From assembly GCA_036346205.1 (NCBI GenBank), contig JARFJB010002198.1, forward strand, positions 3,049,501 to 3,113,500: 64,000 bases of DNA, written 5' to 3'. Position numbers and translations under genes: made by a program. The DNA is from Vesta saturnalis (taxonomy: Eukaryota; Arthropoda; Insecta; Coleoptera; Lampyridae). Shown here in pieces: positions 33,533-46,762 of this stretch (positions are counted from its first letter, which is position 1; every line of letters starts with the position of its first letter). Below the pieces are notes generated by a model, which saw nothing but the letters and a program-made list of their open reading frames with translations, was not told the origin of the DNA and ran no database searches.

Positions 33533-36500
33533 TTTTTTTTTTATGATTGTGGACCTGAACAGGTAAATAAGGCCTATCGTGCTAAAGCACTCAGGAACAC
33601 TTAGGAGGATGGATAGAGGGATAATGAATTGCCAATAGATGCCTATGAACAGCTACCTTAAATTTTCTCATATCATAAGTGAGAGGAAAACAGGAACTAG
33701 GGAGATCATTCCAGAGTTTAGAAGCCGTGTAGAAAATGTGGATTGCGCCCGTTTGGTACGACAAGTGGAGATTTGTACTGCATACTGATGATGTGATTGA
33801 GCGAACCGAGTGTTTCTCGCAAAGATAGCCGGAGATGGTATCAAAGAATGTAATTCACCAGCACAATAGCCGTTGTAATAACGATAATACAAAGAAAGAA
33901 CTGAAACCATCCTTCTATGCTCAAGGGACTGTATGTGAGAAGTTAAAGACGGGTCATTTATAAGCCTAATCGCTCTCTTTTGAATACGATCAACGATATC
34001 GAGAGCGTATTGGGGAGCACTAACCCAAAGGTGAGAATTATATTCCAGATGAGGCCGAATTTGGGCCTTATACAGCAAAAGGAGTTGTCGAGAGGTAAAG
34101 TACTGCTTAGATCTGTACAAAAGCCTATTTTACGAGCAGCTGTTTTGGTAGCTGACAGAAGATGGTCAACCCATGAGAGATTTGAAGATACAGTCATACC
34201 CAACAGAGTAATAGAGTCTGAAAACTTAAGAACTGAGCCATTCATACTTACAACAGGAAATGATCGATCTTTTTGGCGGAACACTGAGTTTTGTTAGCAT
34301 TAAATTTAACTAGATTATTGCTTCCCATTCGAGAATACGTTGAATGTCTTTGTTGATTGAATTTGCCATTTCAGCTTTAATTTCTTGATTTGACATAGAA
34401 GGTGGATTATCACTATGAGTAGACTGAGATGAACTACAGTGAAGAGTGCTATCGTCAGCAAAGCAATGGATGGGGTTAGTTGTTGAAGAAATAAGGTCGT
34501 TTATGTACAGCAGAAAAGTGTAGGCGCTATAACGGATCCCTGTGGTACGCCCGCGTTAATGCTAACTTCTTTTGAAAAAAGCCATCAACTACGACACGTA
34601 TTCGTCTTTATCAAGGAAACTAGAAACCCAGTTGATGAGCGCATCATTTAACCCAAACGAGGTGAGTTTGGCAAGTAAACACTTATGCCAAACTTGGTCA
34701 AATGCCTTTGAGATATCTAAAGCGACTACAACTGTTTCACCGGACTGCTCTACTGTATTGTTCCAAACTTGGGTCACATATGAAAGAAGATCGCCTGTTG
34801 AACGACTTTGCCTAAACCCATATTGATGGTCACTAAGGAGTTTGTTAGTTTCAAGAAACGTGAGCAGTTGCTGATTGATGGCTTTTTCCATGATTTTAGA
34901 CAAAATGGAAGTGATGGCAATTGGTCTGTAATTTGAGGGATCGGTCTTATCACCTTTTTGGGAATAGGTTGAACATTTGCTAACTTCCATGATGAAGGGA
35001 ATTCCCAGAAGATATAGAGATCGTATAGAGCTTAGATAGGACTGGTACTAGTTCGGGGGAACATTTCTTTAAGACAATAGCTGGGATACCGTCTGGGCCA
35101 GTCGCCTTATTGAGATCAAGCCTACTGATGATCGATTCCAAGAGCTTGTACCGAAAATGAATTGGTTTCATAACGTATGAAGAAGAGTTGACTAGGGGCA
35201 CATCTTTTCCAGAATCATTGAGACACGAGTTTGATGCAAACAAATCCACAAAAACGTTGGCTTTGTCTACAGAATCAGCAACTACCGATCCGTCAATAGA
35301 TGTCAGGGGGGGAAATGAAGATGTTCGAAAGTTTTTACTAATGGCTTTTGCTAAAGACCAAAATTTACGACTGCCTAAAGGAGATGTAGCTAGTTCATTG
35401 CATTTTCGTTGTTCGAACAACTTTTTAGTTTTAGTGATGACACTTTTGCAGATATTTCTAGCACCAACGTATTCTACATGACTGTCAACCGATTTATTAG
35501 ATTTCCATTTAATGTAACATTTATTTTTAAAGATATTGCATCAGAACAAGCCTTATTGAACCAGGGTTGGGAACGTGAATGACCTACACGGTACTGTTTT
35601 TTCGGAATGTATAACTCCATTCCCATGAGGATGACTTCAGATACTGAAAGAGCGATGTCCGAAGAAGAGGACGACTTAAAACAATATTCACGCCATGGAA
35701 AGGTTGCAAAGAAATCCCGTAAATCACTCCATCGAGCTGACTTAAAACACCACAAGGTTCTATCGGTTTTGCGAACAACAGTGGAATTAGGTACAGTAGA
35801 AATGATTTTTATTAGACAATGGTCGGAAAGACCTAAAGGCGAAAGAACGGAAGTTTTATAAACAAGAGGGTTTGATGTAAGAAAGAGATCTAGAAGATGT
35901 GGAGTATGGTTAGGGTTATCAGGGATTCTTGTGGGTTCAGAAATCATTTGTGTGAGATCACATGAAATAGCAAATGTTTCTGCACTATGACCAGCGGGAT
36001 TTGTAGTAGATGAAAATTGAAGCCAATTAGAGTTATGAACATTGAAATCGCCTACAAATGAGATATCGCAAGATGGAAACTGAGACAGGAGATAGTCAAC
36101 TTTCATACTAAGGTAATCGAAGAAGTCTTGAAAGTTGCTGTCATTAGGAGACCTATAAATGCAACAGTAGAATTTCACAAAATTAGGACCAGAATGTTTA
36201 AACCAAATCACGTCAAAATTTTTATTTTCTAAGGAAGAAACCCTCTTGCAAGCAATTCTGTCCTTGATGTAGGCACATACGCCTCCTTTATATCGAAAGT
36301 TAGAGTGAAGATGGTATTGAGGAAATTGCAAGTCGGGTGACTCGGAGCTTTCGAGGAGACTTGTGTTTCAGATAGAAACAATATATCAGGTTGTAATTGT
36401 TCAAGATGTTGGTGAATAGCATTAAGATTAGACCTGATACCGCGGATGTTGCAGTAGTGAATCAGAAAGTTGATACTTTCGATGACCGAGGCCGCTTGGG

Positions 36501-36737
36501 CCCTGCCCCCCTCCCCCCGCGGACATCCGAATGGGGCAGGATTTTACGTCCGGAATTTATAACCCTAGAAACCACAGCCATCTTATTTTTAATTTGGGAC
36601 TTTTAATCCGATAGGAAGACAGTGAGGGCGAGAAGGAAGAATAAGGATGAGAATAGATTAAGGATGATGGAAAAGGTAACCGGCAGCCCTTACCGAGCTC
36701 AGAAAATCGGAGACCCAATATTAAGGAGCCCATGGTA
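33533..36737 (-). mobile_element. Non-LTR retrotransposon copy B, near full length (~3.2 kb)
   Basis: The poly-A tail appears as a T run at 33533-33542. The other end, at TACCATGGGCTCCTTAATAT (reverse complement, to 36737), coincides with the end of copy C at 39910, so it is probably the true 5' end. It encodes endonuclease then reverse transcriptase on the minus strand. No separate gag-like frame was found, so the element may be 5'-incomplete or may lack ORF1. Confidence 0.88.
33591..36581 (-). pseudogene. Endonuclease-reverse transcriptase of LINE copy B, several frameshifts
   Basis: Probable start ATG at 36579-36581 (MAVVSRVINSGRKILP). The AP-like endonuclease runs about 36480-35600: IHYCNIRGIRSNLNA, DILFLSETQVSS (catalytic Glu), RYKGGVCAYI, ISFVGDFNVHNSNWL (GDFN box) and LGLSDHCLI (SDH box). 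A linker to 35000 includes LNKATGPDGIPAIVLKKCSP. The RT core is SNYRPIAITSILSKIMEKAI, HQYGFRQSRST, VVVALDISKAFDQVWH, AGVPQGSVIAPTLF and HCFADDSTLH (FADD catalytic box near 34460). It ends with the thumb region and a TGA at 33591-33593. Frame breaks lie near 36350, 35475, 34985, 34590, 34520, 34120 and 33700. All catalytic boxes survive, indicating recent insertion. Clade: Jockey/CR1 group, not resolved further. Confidence 0.9.
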
Positions 36738-36869
36738 AGGGTGGTGAATTATCATGATGTATTGAATTGTTCGTATTCCTATACTTCTTCGGATACTATT
36801 TAAGTCGATAAACACTCACTAAAACTCATTCTGGTTTACAAATATTTTTTCTGTTTATATATATATATA

Positions 36870-36913
<44 letters not shown>

Positions 36914-37092
36914 ATAGCAACAAGTACACCATTAAAACTGAGAACCAAAGGTAACTTTGTAAACAGTTGGGTGTACCTATCACAAATGCAGGTAATTAAC
37001 GCAATCTTAATTTTGAATATTTATCGTGTCGATCGCGTAAAAAAATATAATCATCATGAGCATAAACGTAGTCTTCGACCGGTAAACTGCCA
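36738..37092. other. Spacer between LINE copies B and C with a (TA)n tract
   Basis: It holds an imperfect (TA)n tract at about 36856-36911. No gene. Its left and right borders are the 5' end of copy B and the 3' tail of copy C. Confidence 0.7.
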
Positions 37093-39910
37093 TTTTTTTT
37101 AATAATTGTGATCCTGAACAGGCTAAGTTTAGTCTACTGTGCGAAACCACTCTGAAACACTTAGGAGGATGGATGGGGGATATCGAATTGGCAAGAAATT
37201 CCCATGAACGGATACAATAATTTTTATTATGTCATAAGTAGCAAGAAAGGAGGAACTAGGGGAGATCATTCTAGAGTTTAAACAACCGTGTAGAAAAATG
37301 TGGATTGCGCCCATTTGGTAGTGGAGATTTGTACTTCATAAGCGAACCGAGTATTCCTAGCAAAGATTGCCCGGACAGTATCAACAAGTAGTATTCAGCA
37401 GCGCAATAGCCATCGTAATACCGGTAATACAAAGCAAGATCTAAAACGATTCTTCTGTACTCAAGGTATACAAAAAGTATAGTATTTTTTTAACAAAATC
37501 AACGACATCGAGAGCACCAACTTACAAATGAGAATGTGTGTACAAAAAGCCTATTTTATGAGCTGCTGACAGAAAATGGTCTATCCATGATAAATTTGAA
37601 GATACAGTTATTCCCAACATAGTAATAAAGTCGGAAAACTTAAGATCTGCGCCATTCATACTTACAACAGGAAATGATCGATCTTTTTCAGCGGACACAA
37701 GGCAACACTGGGTTCTATTCATATTAAATTTATTTCATTTATTACTTCTCCATTCAAGGATACATTAGATGATTGTTGATTGAAATTTCTATTTCCACTT
37801 TAATGTCTTGACTTGAAATAGAAAGTGGATTACTATTATGAGTAGACTAAGACGGATTACAATGAAGAGTGATGTCGTCAGCAAGGCAATGGACTGGGTT
37901 GATGAAATAAGATGATTTATGTATATCAGAAAAAATGTAGGCGCTGTAACTGGTTTCTGTGGCACATCCGTGTTAAATCCCAACTTGTTTTGAAAAGTAG
38001 TCATCAAGTACAAGTACGAACTGGGTTTCTAGTTTCCTTGATAAATTAAGGAAACTAAAAACCCAGTTCATGAGCATATCATTTAACCCAACCCAGAGGT
38101 GAATTTGGCAAGTAAATACTTATACCAAACTTGGTCACATGCTTTTGAGATATCTAAAGCGACTATTTCTCCAGATTGTTGAACGACTGCCTAAAACCAT
38201 ATCGGTGGTCACTTCGGAGTTAGGAAAGAGAGCATTTGCTGGTTGATGGCCTTCTTCATGATTTTATACAAAATGGAAGTGGTGGCAATTGGTCGGTAGT
38301 GATCGGTCTTATGGCCTTTTTTGGGAATAGGTTGAACATTTGCTAACTTCTATAATAACGGAAATTCCCCAGAAGATATAGACATCAAATAGTGCTTAGA
38401 TAGGACTGGTACAGTTTGGGGAACATTTCTTTAAGGCAATAGCTGGGATACCCTCTGGAACAGTCACCTTATTTTGAACGTTCTACTGATGATCAATTCT
38501 AGCAGCTTATACCGCAAATTAACATTAAGACACGACTTTGTTGCCAATAAATACACAAAAAGATTGGGTTTATCTACAAAGTCAGCAAGTACAAACTCGT
38601 CAAAGGATATCATGGGGGCAAGTGAAGATCTACCAAAGTTTTTACTGATGGCTTTAGCTAAATACCAAAATTTACTACTTTCCTAAGGAAAGGTAACTAG
38701 TTCATTGCACTTTCGATGTTTAAACAATATTTTAGCACTTTTGCATGTATTTCTACCACCAACGTAGTTTGCATGACTCTCGACCGTTCTATTAGATTTC
38801 CATTTATTGAACAAGGGTTGGAACGAGAGTCACCTATACGATTTTGTTTTTTGAGCATGTATAACTTCATACCCATGAAGATTACTTCAGATACTGAAAG
38901 AGCAATGTCCGAAGATGAAGACGACTTAAAACAATATTCACACCACGGAAAGGTTGCAAAGAAATCCCATAAATCGCTTCATTTAGTTGATTCAAAGACG
39001 ACAAGGTTCTATCAGTGTTGCGTACAACAGAGGGATTAGGGATAGTAGAAGTTATTTCTATTAGACTATGGTCAGATAGACCTAGTGGTGAAAGAACTGA
39101 AGTTTTATAAACAAATGGATTTACTGTAAGAAAGAAATCAAGAAAATGTGGATTATGATTAGGGTTATCAGGGATTCTTGTGGGTTCAGGAATCGCATGA
39201 AATCACAAATGTTTCTGCAGTATGACCAGCAGAATTAGTAGTAGATGAAAATTAAAGCCAATTAGAGTTATAACCATTGAAATCTCCCAGAATTGAGAAA
39301 TCTCAAGATGGAGACTAAAATCTTGAAACTAAGGTAATCGTCTTGAAAGTTGCTGTCATTAAGAGACCTATAAATGCTACAGTAGAATTTTACAAACTTA
39401 GGACCAGAATGTTTAAAAACCAAATCATGTCGAATTTTTTATTCTCCAAAGAAGATATCCTCATGCGGTGTTGTGCTTGAGATAGGCACATACTCCTTGT
39501 TTGTATCGAAAGTTAGAGTGTAGATTGTATTACAAGTCGGGTGAATTGGAGCTTTCAGAGGAGACTTGAATTTCAGACAGACACAAAATGTCAGGTTGTA
39601 ATTGTTCAAGGTGTTGGTGAACAGCATTAAGATTAGAGCTGATACCACGCATGTTTTAATAATGGATCAAAAAGTGCGTACTTTCGATGACCGCTTGAAT
39701 TCTGTGCTCCCGGATATCCAAACGGGACAGGATTTTACATCTGGTATTTATTACCCCATCTTTTTTTTTTAATTTTGGACTTTCAATCCGATAATAAGAT
39801 ACTGCGGTCGAGAGGAAGAATGGGATGAGAATAGATTAATGATAAGAAAAAAGGAGACCGACCGACAGCCTTTAACGAGCTCAGAACTCAATATTAAGGA
39901 GCCCATGGTA
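37093..39910 (-). pseudogene. Non-LTR retrotransposon copy C, old and heavily degraded
   Basis: Same family and orientation as copy B, running from a T run at 37093-37100 to the shared 5' terminus near 39910. Recognisable pieces on the minus strand include NRTQCCLVSAEKDRSFPVVS and LGITVSSNLSWIDHFLSA near 37560-37720, FADDITLHC near 37875, and the EN start near 39600 (INAVHQHLEQLQPDILCLS in fragments). By eye only about 80% matches copy B, with many indels; it is 390 bp shorter. Where B, A and D differ from each other by a few percent, C differs everywhere, so it inserted long before them. Confidence 0.85.
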
Positions 39911-42900
39911 CCGCTTTTTATACTTAATATACTATAAAATTTTGACTATTGATGTTTCGTGATTGTTAACAAAAATAATTATGCTATTTAATGATCAGTT
40001 TCAAAGCCAGATAGAATAAATGTTAGTACCTGATCCAAGGCTTTTAAAGCATCTATTGACGTTAGATATTGATAGAAAATCGTATCTTGTGTAAAGTATT
40101 GTTTTGTAACAAACATTAACGCTTATGTTTCACAATAGAATAAAATTAGTTATCGTGCTCTGTTGAAACACAAAACTACTACCTTGTTATGGTAAGGAAT
40201 TGAACAATTAATTACAAGTGATATCATGGTATTTATGTATACAGAAATCATACTGGGGATTACATGTGAGTAAATACAGTCTTTTTACTAAAATGCTGCC
40301 TAGTAACAAGGGAAGGTCAATATACGTCCCTACGCATGAAGGGTATTAAAATCGTATTTTTTGGGATTGCTAGGGGATAGAAGACGTTGGGTATGAAAGG
40401 TATTAAATAAATATATCTTACATTTCGATAACTTCATTCCCCTTTCAGTGTAGTTTGCAACATGAAAGTGAGATTTGACAGCAACATTCTGGATATGTCA
40501 GCGAATTTTACGTTTGTGCATTAGCACAAAATTAACTTTCAGAACGCTAAATGGATTGGATAATTGATTTGAACTTTTTTTTAATCAGGATATCCGGATA
40601 AGTACGCGGTTGTATTGTAAGCAATCATGTAGTATATATAGAAGTAAATAAGATCGTAAAATAGCACACAATACCGAGTACTCGATTGAAATAAATAACT
40701 GTTATAAAACCTTTTTAATACTCTTGTAAAGTACACCGCAGCAGAGCGAACGCCAACGCTAAAGTTGAAAACAAAAGTTAAGCTTTTATTTTGTAATAAT
40801 GGTTGTCACGTTCTACCATATTAGAATATGTGGGAAAATAAAAACGAAGTCAGTAAGGTTAATGTTTTATATAAAACGGTAGCTGCTGCATCAAGTAACG
40901 TGATTAAAAGGTAATTGTCCTGCGAAACAGCGAGTGTATTTCGCCAGGTGTGGAGCTGATGAACACATAAACACGCCGCTTCCTGTCAGGTCGGTCGTTA
41001 ACGCTGATATACATGCTGGCAACATTCAAACACTAAAGTTACCGGTAAAGTTATGATATCGTGACGATTGTACTTGACTAGTTTATGTGAAACGAAATGT
41101 GCAAATGCGTTGTTACACAAACTTGTCAGTTATGGTTATGGAAGATACATTCACATTACGTACACATTAACATTATATATGATTAATGTATGTGAAACTA
41201 CTTCGTACCACATTAAAAATGAAAACGAAACAAATTTAATTTCCGAGTTTAGCGAGATGAAACTGGAACACTTAAAATAATGATCAGAAACACGAATTTT
41301 CTTACACATTCGGGAGGGTTATTAAAACAGCTTGCAAATTTAATCCACCAAAGAACACGATCGTTTATGTCACTTTTTTACTCTTCTTCACTAAAAAAAA
41401 ACTAATTAAAATTACTTGAATCGTCTCTGGATTGAAAGAAATTCTTTCTACGCAGTTTCTAAAACGGCATTGAACAGCATCCCTCGTTCTTTGACAAGAA
41501 TACTCGGTTCTTTATAGGACTTAGTCCGCTTAGATAAGTGATTATACACAGAGGAGTATTGTGAATAGGCAATCCCCTCGCTTGCTTGCTTGCGTATATT
41601 ATATATATTTAAGAACCTCGTCTGAAAAGTTCCCGACAGTTTTAGAACTTGTTTTCTTGTATAGGACCCGTTCAAAAAGCTTATTTCACATTCAATCTAG
41701 ATCAGGCCTATTTGATTGTCTGTAATGTTCTGTTTGCTAATTTATTTTTCGACGGCTTGGCTGATGTTTGTACAGTCGGAAATAAAACCCACACTTTATT
41801 CATAAAATACTGGATTATCGACTTTAGACGCCTAACTCAGAAATACTGTCTGTACAAAATTGACCGATATTTCAAGCTAAAGTATTTCAAAATGCAATCT
41901 ATATTTAAAAGTGACATTTATGAAGGTAAATCCAGTTTCAAGTCTTATAATTTATGAAATTGCAAATTGTTGGATAGGTCATGCTTAAACCCTGTTTCAT
42001 AACTGTTTCTTATTTTTTATTGAACATAGCTGTCCACGTGTAAATCAATATTTCCGTTCATTCCCCAAGAAATTTAATATCGGTTTGAATAAATTTGGAT
42101 ATCATCCGCTGACGCGTAAATGTGTATAATTTTAATCTTTATTCTTTAGAAAAACCTGTCAAATACAAATCACATTTGTTTGTGAAGCTTGAATTACTGA
42201 TTGGAACGTTTATCACATCACCTACTTTCATTTCATAATCGCAATAATAGCAAAAAAACCATACTACAATTGTAAGTGAACATTGAAAAACATTGAGACG
42301 TTTTAGATCTTTGCCAATTCCGACAGAGAACAACTCGCCGACATTATCTATTTATGTACCAAGGGAGTAATTAGCCTTCGGACAGCAATCACACAAAGAA
42401 GAAAATGTCATTTCACTTTCACGGTATATAAAACTCATTCTTTTATATTTTTTTATTTGCAGGATAACGATAACGTTGAATTAGTCACTCCAAATTCTGG
42501 TAGATTTGCATTTATCGTGTGCACTCTTCCAAATAAAAGTACAGCTTTGAACAGCATTTCCTGTAACTCTTTAAAATAATTTGGTTCGATTTTAATTTAA
42601 ATGACAATTGACTTCTAATGAATATTAAAATAAAATAATCTCACAATTCCCGTGGAAATAATTTGCAGTTACATTCCTAGTTGTTATTGTTTCTAATAAA
42701 ATAAATAACAAACCTTCCTTTTCCTATGTTTAACATTTTCACTTGTGCTATTAATTTTATGGTAATAATTCTAAAAGGTTTGTTGGTAATACAATAAAAA
42801 CACATTTGATAGTCATTGTCTTATTCCTATTTTTCGATTTACCGGAATTCAAGAAATTACATTAAAACTAACGTACGCATCTTAATGACTGACAGCTTAA

Positions 42901-43247
42901 GTATCATACTCAATCATTTCACATTAAATTATTAAAAGTTTCATCATCGACGACTAATATCAAACTGATTTCATCTGATTTACCTAAAGAGGGTACATTT
43001 CAAAATTTGTGAAACGAACGGACCATTTGTTACAAATGTGATAAAATCGGATAAGTTGCCGAAAGCGCCTATTGCCATGTATTCATTTGGCTGACCGGGG
43101 TTAGCTTCCGTGCTAATGAATTTTAGTAACGGATAGAAACTATTTACGCTAAATGGTTTATATTAATTTTAAGAATCTCTCATGTCACTGGGATAATGAG
43201 AACAAAAATAAAGCTTTAAATTTCACACTAGTCTTCAAATTTCATAA
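39911..43247. other. AT-rich DNA, no recognised gene
   Basis: Open frames at 41068-41280, 41448-41675 (minus), 41649-41957 and 42139-42333 (minus) show no family I recognise. A slightly GC-richer patch lies near 40915-41030. No inverted-repeat element was seen. Confidence 0.4.
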
Positions 43248-43255
43248 AGTATGAC
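43248..43255. repeat. 8-bp target site duplication, left copy (AGTATGAC)
   Basis: Identical to 53114-53121. Confidence 0.92.
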
Positions 43256-44464
43256 CAGCGGTCGGTTAATATATAAGCAAACTAAGCACGTGCTTAGGGC
43301 CCCCTGTGAATTAGAGACCCCAATTTTCCAAAATAAAATAATTTTATCTATTCATAAATATGTAAAAATAATTTTAAAATAATTCGTTAATTTTGTTCTC
43401 AGTATTGATATAATAAATAAATTTCTTATTAAATAATGCTCTGCATTAAATATTTATTTCACTTTTTTTTATTTTCTATATAAAATTTGTTTAGCGTTAA
43501 AATGCACGCCTCTAATGTTTGACACAAATATTTTGATTGTTATTGTACCTTTAAATGTATTTAAAATTCATGTTAAATTATGCGCGCTTTCTTTAGTTCC
43601 AAAAAAATTCACCAACATATAGATAACCTGAAACTAATTTTACATTGTTTACAGTAATTAAAGTTATTCTAATAGTAATTATGTTGCATTACTGAATTAT
43701 TTATGGTCAGGAACTGATTTTATCTTAAATTGCATGTATGAGTATTTGAAATATACAGGGTGAGTCAGTTTTTTGTAGATAAACTTTAACAGGAGATAGT
43801 ACACATGTTTCTAAAAAGAAAAGTTCCTATAAACATATGTCGTGGAAGGCTTCGTTTCCGAGATACAGGGTGTTGAATATAATTTTTTTTTCTCAAATTT
43901 TCATTATAACTCATAAACGAATGCTTAGATTTTTTTCATGTTGGGGGGATAATGTCTATTAATTAAGAGGCATAAAACAAGCAGTAAGAATGTTCACAAA
44001 CTTGCGCAGTGGCGGAGTGGAGGGGGTGCTCAATCCTTTTCATAAACAAAACTTCTACGCCAATGACTATTTTTAAAAAAACTGTTATTTTCATTATCTA
44101 CATACAGTTTAACAAAAATAATGTACCTTCTTCTGTTTCGAAATTCCTGTGCGTTTCCCGAGTTATTTTGATTTTTTAGTGTTTGATGTGGTACTAAGTT
44201 AAGTAATGTGCTTTATGTGAATAATTGAATATAAAGTTTTTAATAAAAAAGATATAATAAAACATTTAGAGCCATTTTAGTACCTAACGATCGTTTCTTT
44301 AAAATTTCAAATACATTTTCATTTATAAATAGGCAGGTTATCGGTTTTTTTTAGTATCCATTGTTATTATCCTCGTATAAAAAAAAATGCATAATTATTA
44401 TTGTTATGCGGTCAATACTTTCTGTATAATTATGTATGTATCAATTTCGCCATAAACATGTATG

Positions 44465-45170
44465 TTTTTTTTTTTTTTATGATTGTGGACCTGAACAGGC
44501 TAAATAAGGCCTATCGTGCTAAAGCACTCAGGAACACTTAGGAGGATGGATAGAGGGATAATGAATTGTCAATAGATGCCTATGAACAGCTACCTTAAAT
44601 TTTCTCATATCATAAGTGAGAGGAAAACAGGAACTAGGGAGATCATTTCAGAGTTTAGAAGCCGTGTAGAAAAATGTGGATTGCGCCCGTTTGGTACGAC
44701 AAGTGGAGATTTGTACTGCATACTGATGATGTGAATGAGCGAACCGAGTGTTTCTCGCAAAGATAGCCGGAGATGGTATCAAAGAATGCAATTCACCAGC
44801 ACAATAGCCGTTATAATAACGATAATACAAAGAAAGAACTGAAACCATCCTTCTATGCTCAAGGGACTGTATGTGAGAAGTTAAGGACGGGTCATTTATA
44901 AGCCTAATCGCTCTCTTTTGAATACGATCAACGATATCGAGAGCGTATTGGGGAGCACTAACCCAAAGGAGAGAATCATATTCCAGGTGAGGCCGAATTT
45001 GGGCCTTATACAGCAGAAGGAGTTGTCGAGAGGTAAAGTACTGCTTAGATCTGTACAAAAAGCCTATTTTACGACCAGCTGTTTTGGTAGCTGACAGAAG
45101 ATGGTCAACCCATGAGAGATTTGAAGATACAGTCATACCCAACAGAGTAATAGAGTCTGAAAACTTAAGA
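44465..45170 (-). pseudogene. Non-LTR retrotransposon copy D, 5'-truncated, nested in the left arm
   Basis: T run at 44465-44478 (poly-A tail), then the RT C-terminus on the minus strand: LGMTVSSNLSWVDHLLSAT, KIGFLYRSKQYFTSRQLLLL, DIVDRIQKRAIRLINDP, ending at a TGA where Trp of LWNDLP is expected (near 44648). Coding homology ends near 44528. Unlike copies A and B, the A run near 45058 keeps five A, so KIGFLYRSKQYF reads in one frame. The intact right arm gives the empty site (around ATGTATGTTG/TTTTTAAG). A target duplication could not be defined. Confidence 0.9.
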
Positions 45171-45699
45171 CTTGTAGTTTTTAAGTGAGATTCTAATAAG
45201 TTATAGACCGCTGCTCACTTGCTCTCGTTAAAGAGCCGCCACTGTATCAAGCCATACTCAAATACAAGACTTTTGTAAATTGAAATCTGTTTAGTACACT
45301 AATTTTAACAATCCTTATTTATTATTGTAACAATACTGAATTAATAATTGTGAAATTAATAAGAATTCTTAGCAATAACGATTTATAAATAAATAACAAT
45401 AACACTAGCATAATAAAATTAGACACTTTGTTCAAAATGTAAACCGTTCTTTTCAATACACATTTCACAGCGACGTACAATAGAACTCTTAAGTTAACTA
45501 AATGATGCACCCTTATTTCATTGCAACAAAATATGATACTCCTTGGAAAACAAGTAAGTATTAAATTTTATATCTTGAAACGACAGTTTGACTTTTTACA
45601 AACACTTGCTTCATCTTGAATAATTTTACTGTTATTAATTATTTTTTTTAAGTTCAAAAAGTTATTTCATTTGATTTGCCAGCTTTTAATTAGTGTAAC

Positions 45700-46762
45700 A
45701 TGCCGTTTACATTTACAAATAGCGAACAAGCCGACATTCATTTTATTTATGGGTTCGCAAATGGGAATTCAAGGTACGCAGCTAGGGAGTATCGGAGAAG
45801 ATTTCCAAATAGACGACAACCTCATCATTCCGTTTTTGTGAGTATCCATCGTCGATTTGTTAACCAGGGTTTGAAAAATGTACATGGGGGCCGACAGAAC
45901 AACCGTGGACGAGATAGAATTGGAGAGGGTATATTGCGTGAATTTAATAGGAACCCCACGACAAGTACTCGACGTACTGCTGTTGCTCTTGGTATTTCCC
46001 AAAGTAAAGTTTCCCGGGTTTTAAAACGGGATCACAGACGCCAATATCATTTTCAACCTGTTCATGGTTTATGTCCAGGTGATGCCGAACGAAGACTTAA
46101 TTATTGTAGGTGGGTTCTTAACTCCATTAAAAATAATAGAGGTTTCTTATCCAACATACTGTGGACTGATGAATCCTGTTTTACTCGTCGTGGTATCGTA
46201 AACTTTCACAATCTGCATATATGGGCACATGAAAACCCACATGCCATTCGACCAAGAAGTTTTCAACATGAATTTAGTACAAATGTCTGGATTGGAATTT
46301 ACGGCAACCACGTGTTTGGACCTTATTTCTTTCCACAACGTGTAAATTCAGAAAATTTCCTACAATTTTTAGAAGAAGAACATGTTAATATGTGGGAAGA
46401 CATTCCTTTGAATTTAAGAGGACATTCTTGGTTTCAGCTTGATGGATGTCCGGCCCATTATGGCAGAAATGTAAGAAATTGTCTAAACAATAACTACCCG
46501 GGGAGGTGGATAGGTCGTGGAAGTCCAGTGGCGTGGCATCCTAGATCCCCCGATTTAATGCCACTTGACTTTTTTGTATGGGGATTCATGAATGAAAAAG
46601 TGTACCACTCCGGTTAATACACTTGAAGAACTTCACAATCGCTTCAGAGATGTTTGCAATGAAATAAGGGTGCATCATTTAATTAACTTAAGACGTTCTA
46701 TTGTACGTCGCTGTGAAATGTGTATTGAAAAGAACGGTTTACATTTTGAACAAAGTGTCTAA
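45700..46762 (+). pseudogene. DD41D mariner-like transposase, nearly intact, one late frameshift
   Basis: It begins MPFTFTNSEQADIHFIYGFA, a start typical of this insect group. A helix-turn-helix lies around residues 20-60 (AAREYRRRFPNRRQP...) and a second around 85-115 (STRRTAVALGISQSKVSRVL). Catalytic motifs: ILWTDESCF (near 46155), WFQLDGCPAHYG (near 46435) and RSPDLMPLDFFVWGF (near 46545). I count 41 residues between the second Asp and the Asp of PLDFF. The frame stops at 46617 after VYHSG. The next frame continues NTLEELHNRFRDVCNEI and RRCEMCIEKNGLHFEQSV to a TAA at 46760-46762. A single one-base change near 46606 explains the break. The last part lies inside the right inverted arm. It is the least damaged transposase in the window. 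Confidence 0.92.

Noticed and set aside
25950..34297. Plus-strand frames overlapping LINE copies A and B (for example 26256-26573, 33980-34297)
   Set aside because: They are antisense shadows of the RT coding sequence and recur only because the copies are similar.
36738..37092. LINE copies B and C as one tandem duplication
   Set aside because: C is far more diverged than B is from A and D, so they are separate insertions rather than a duplication.
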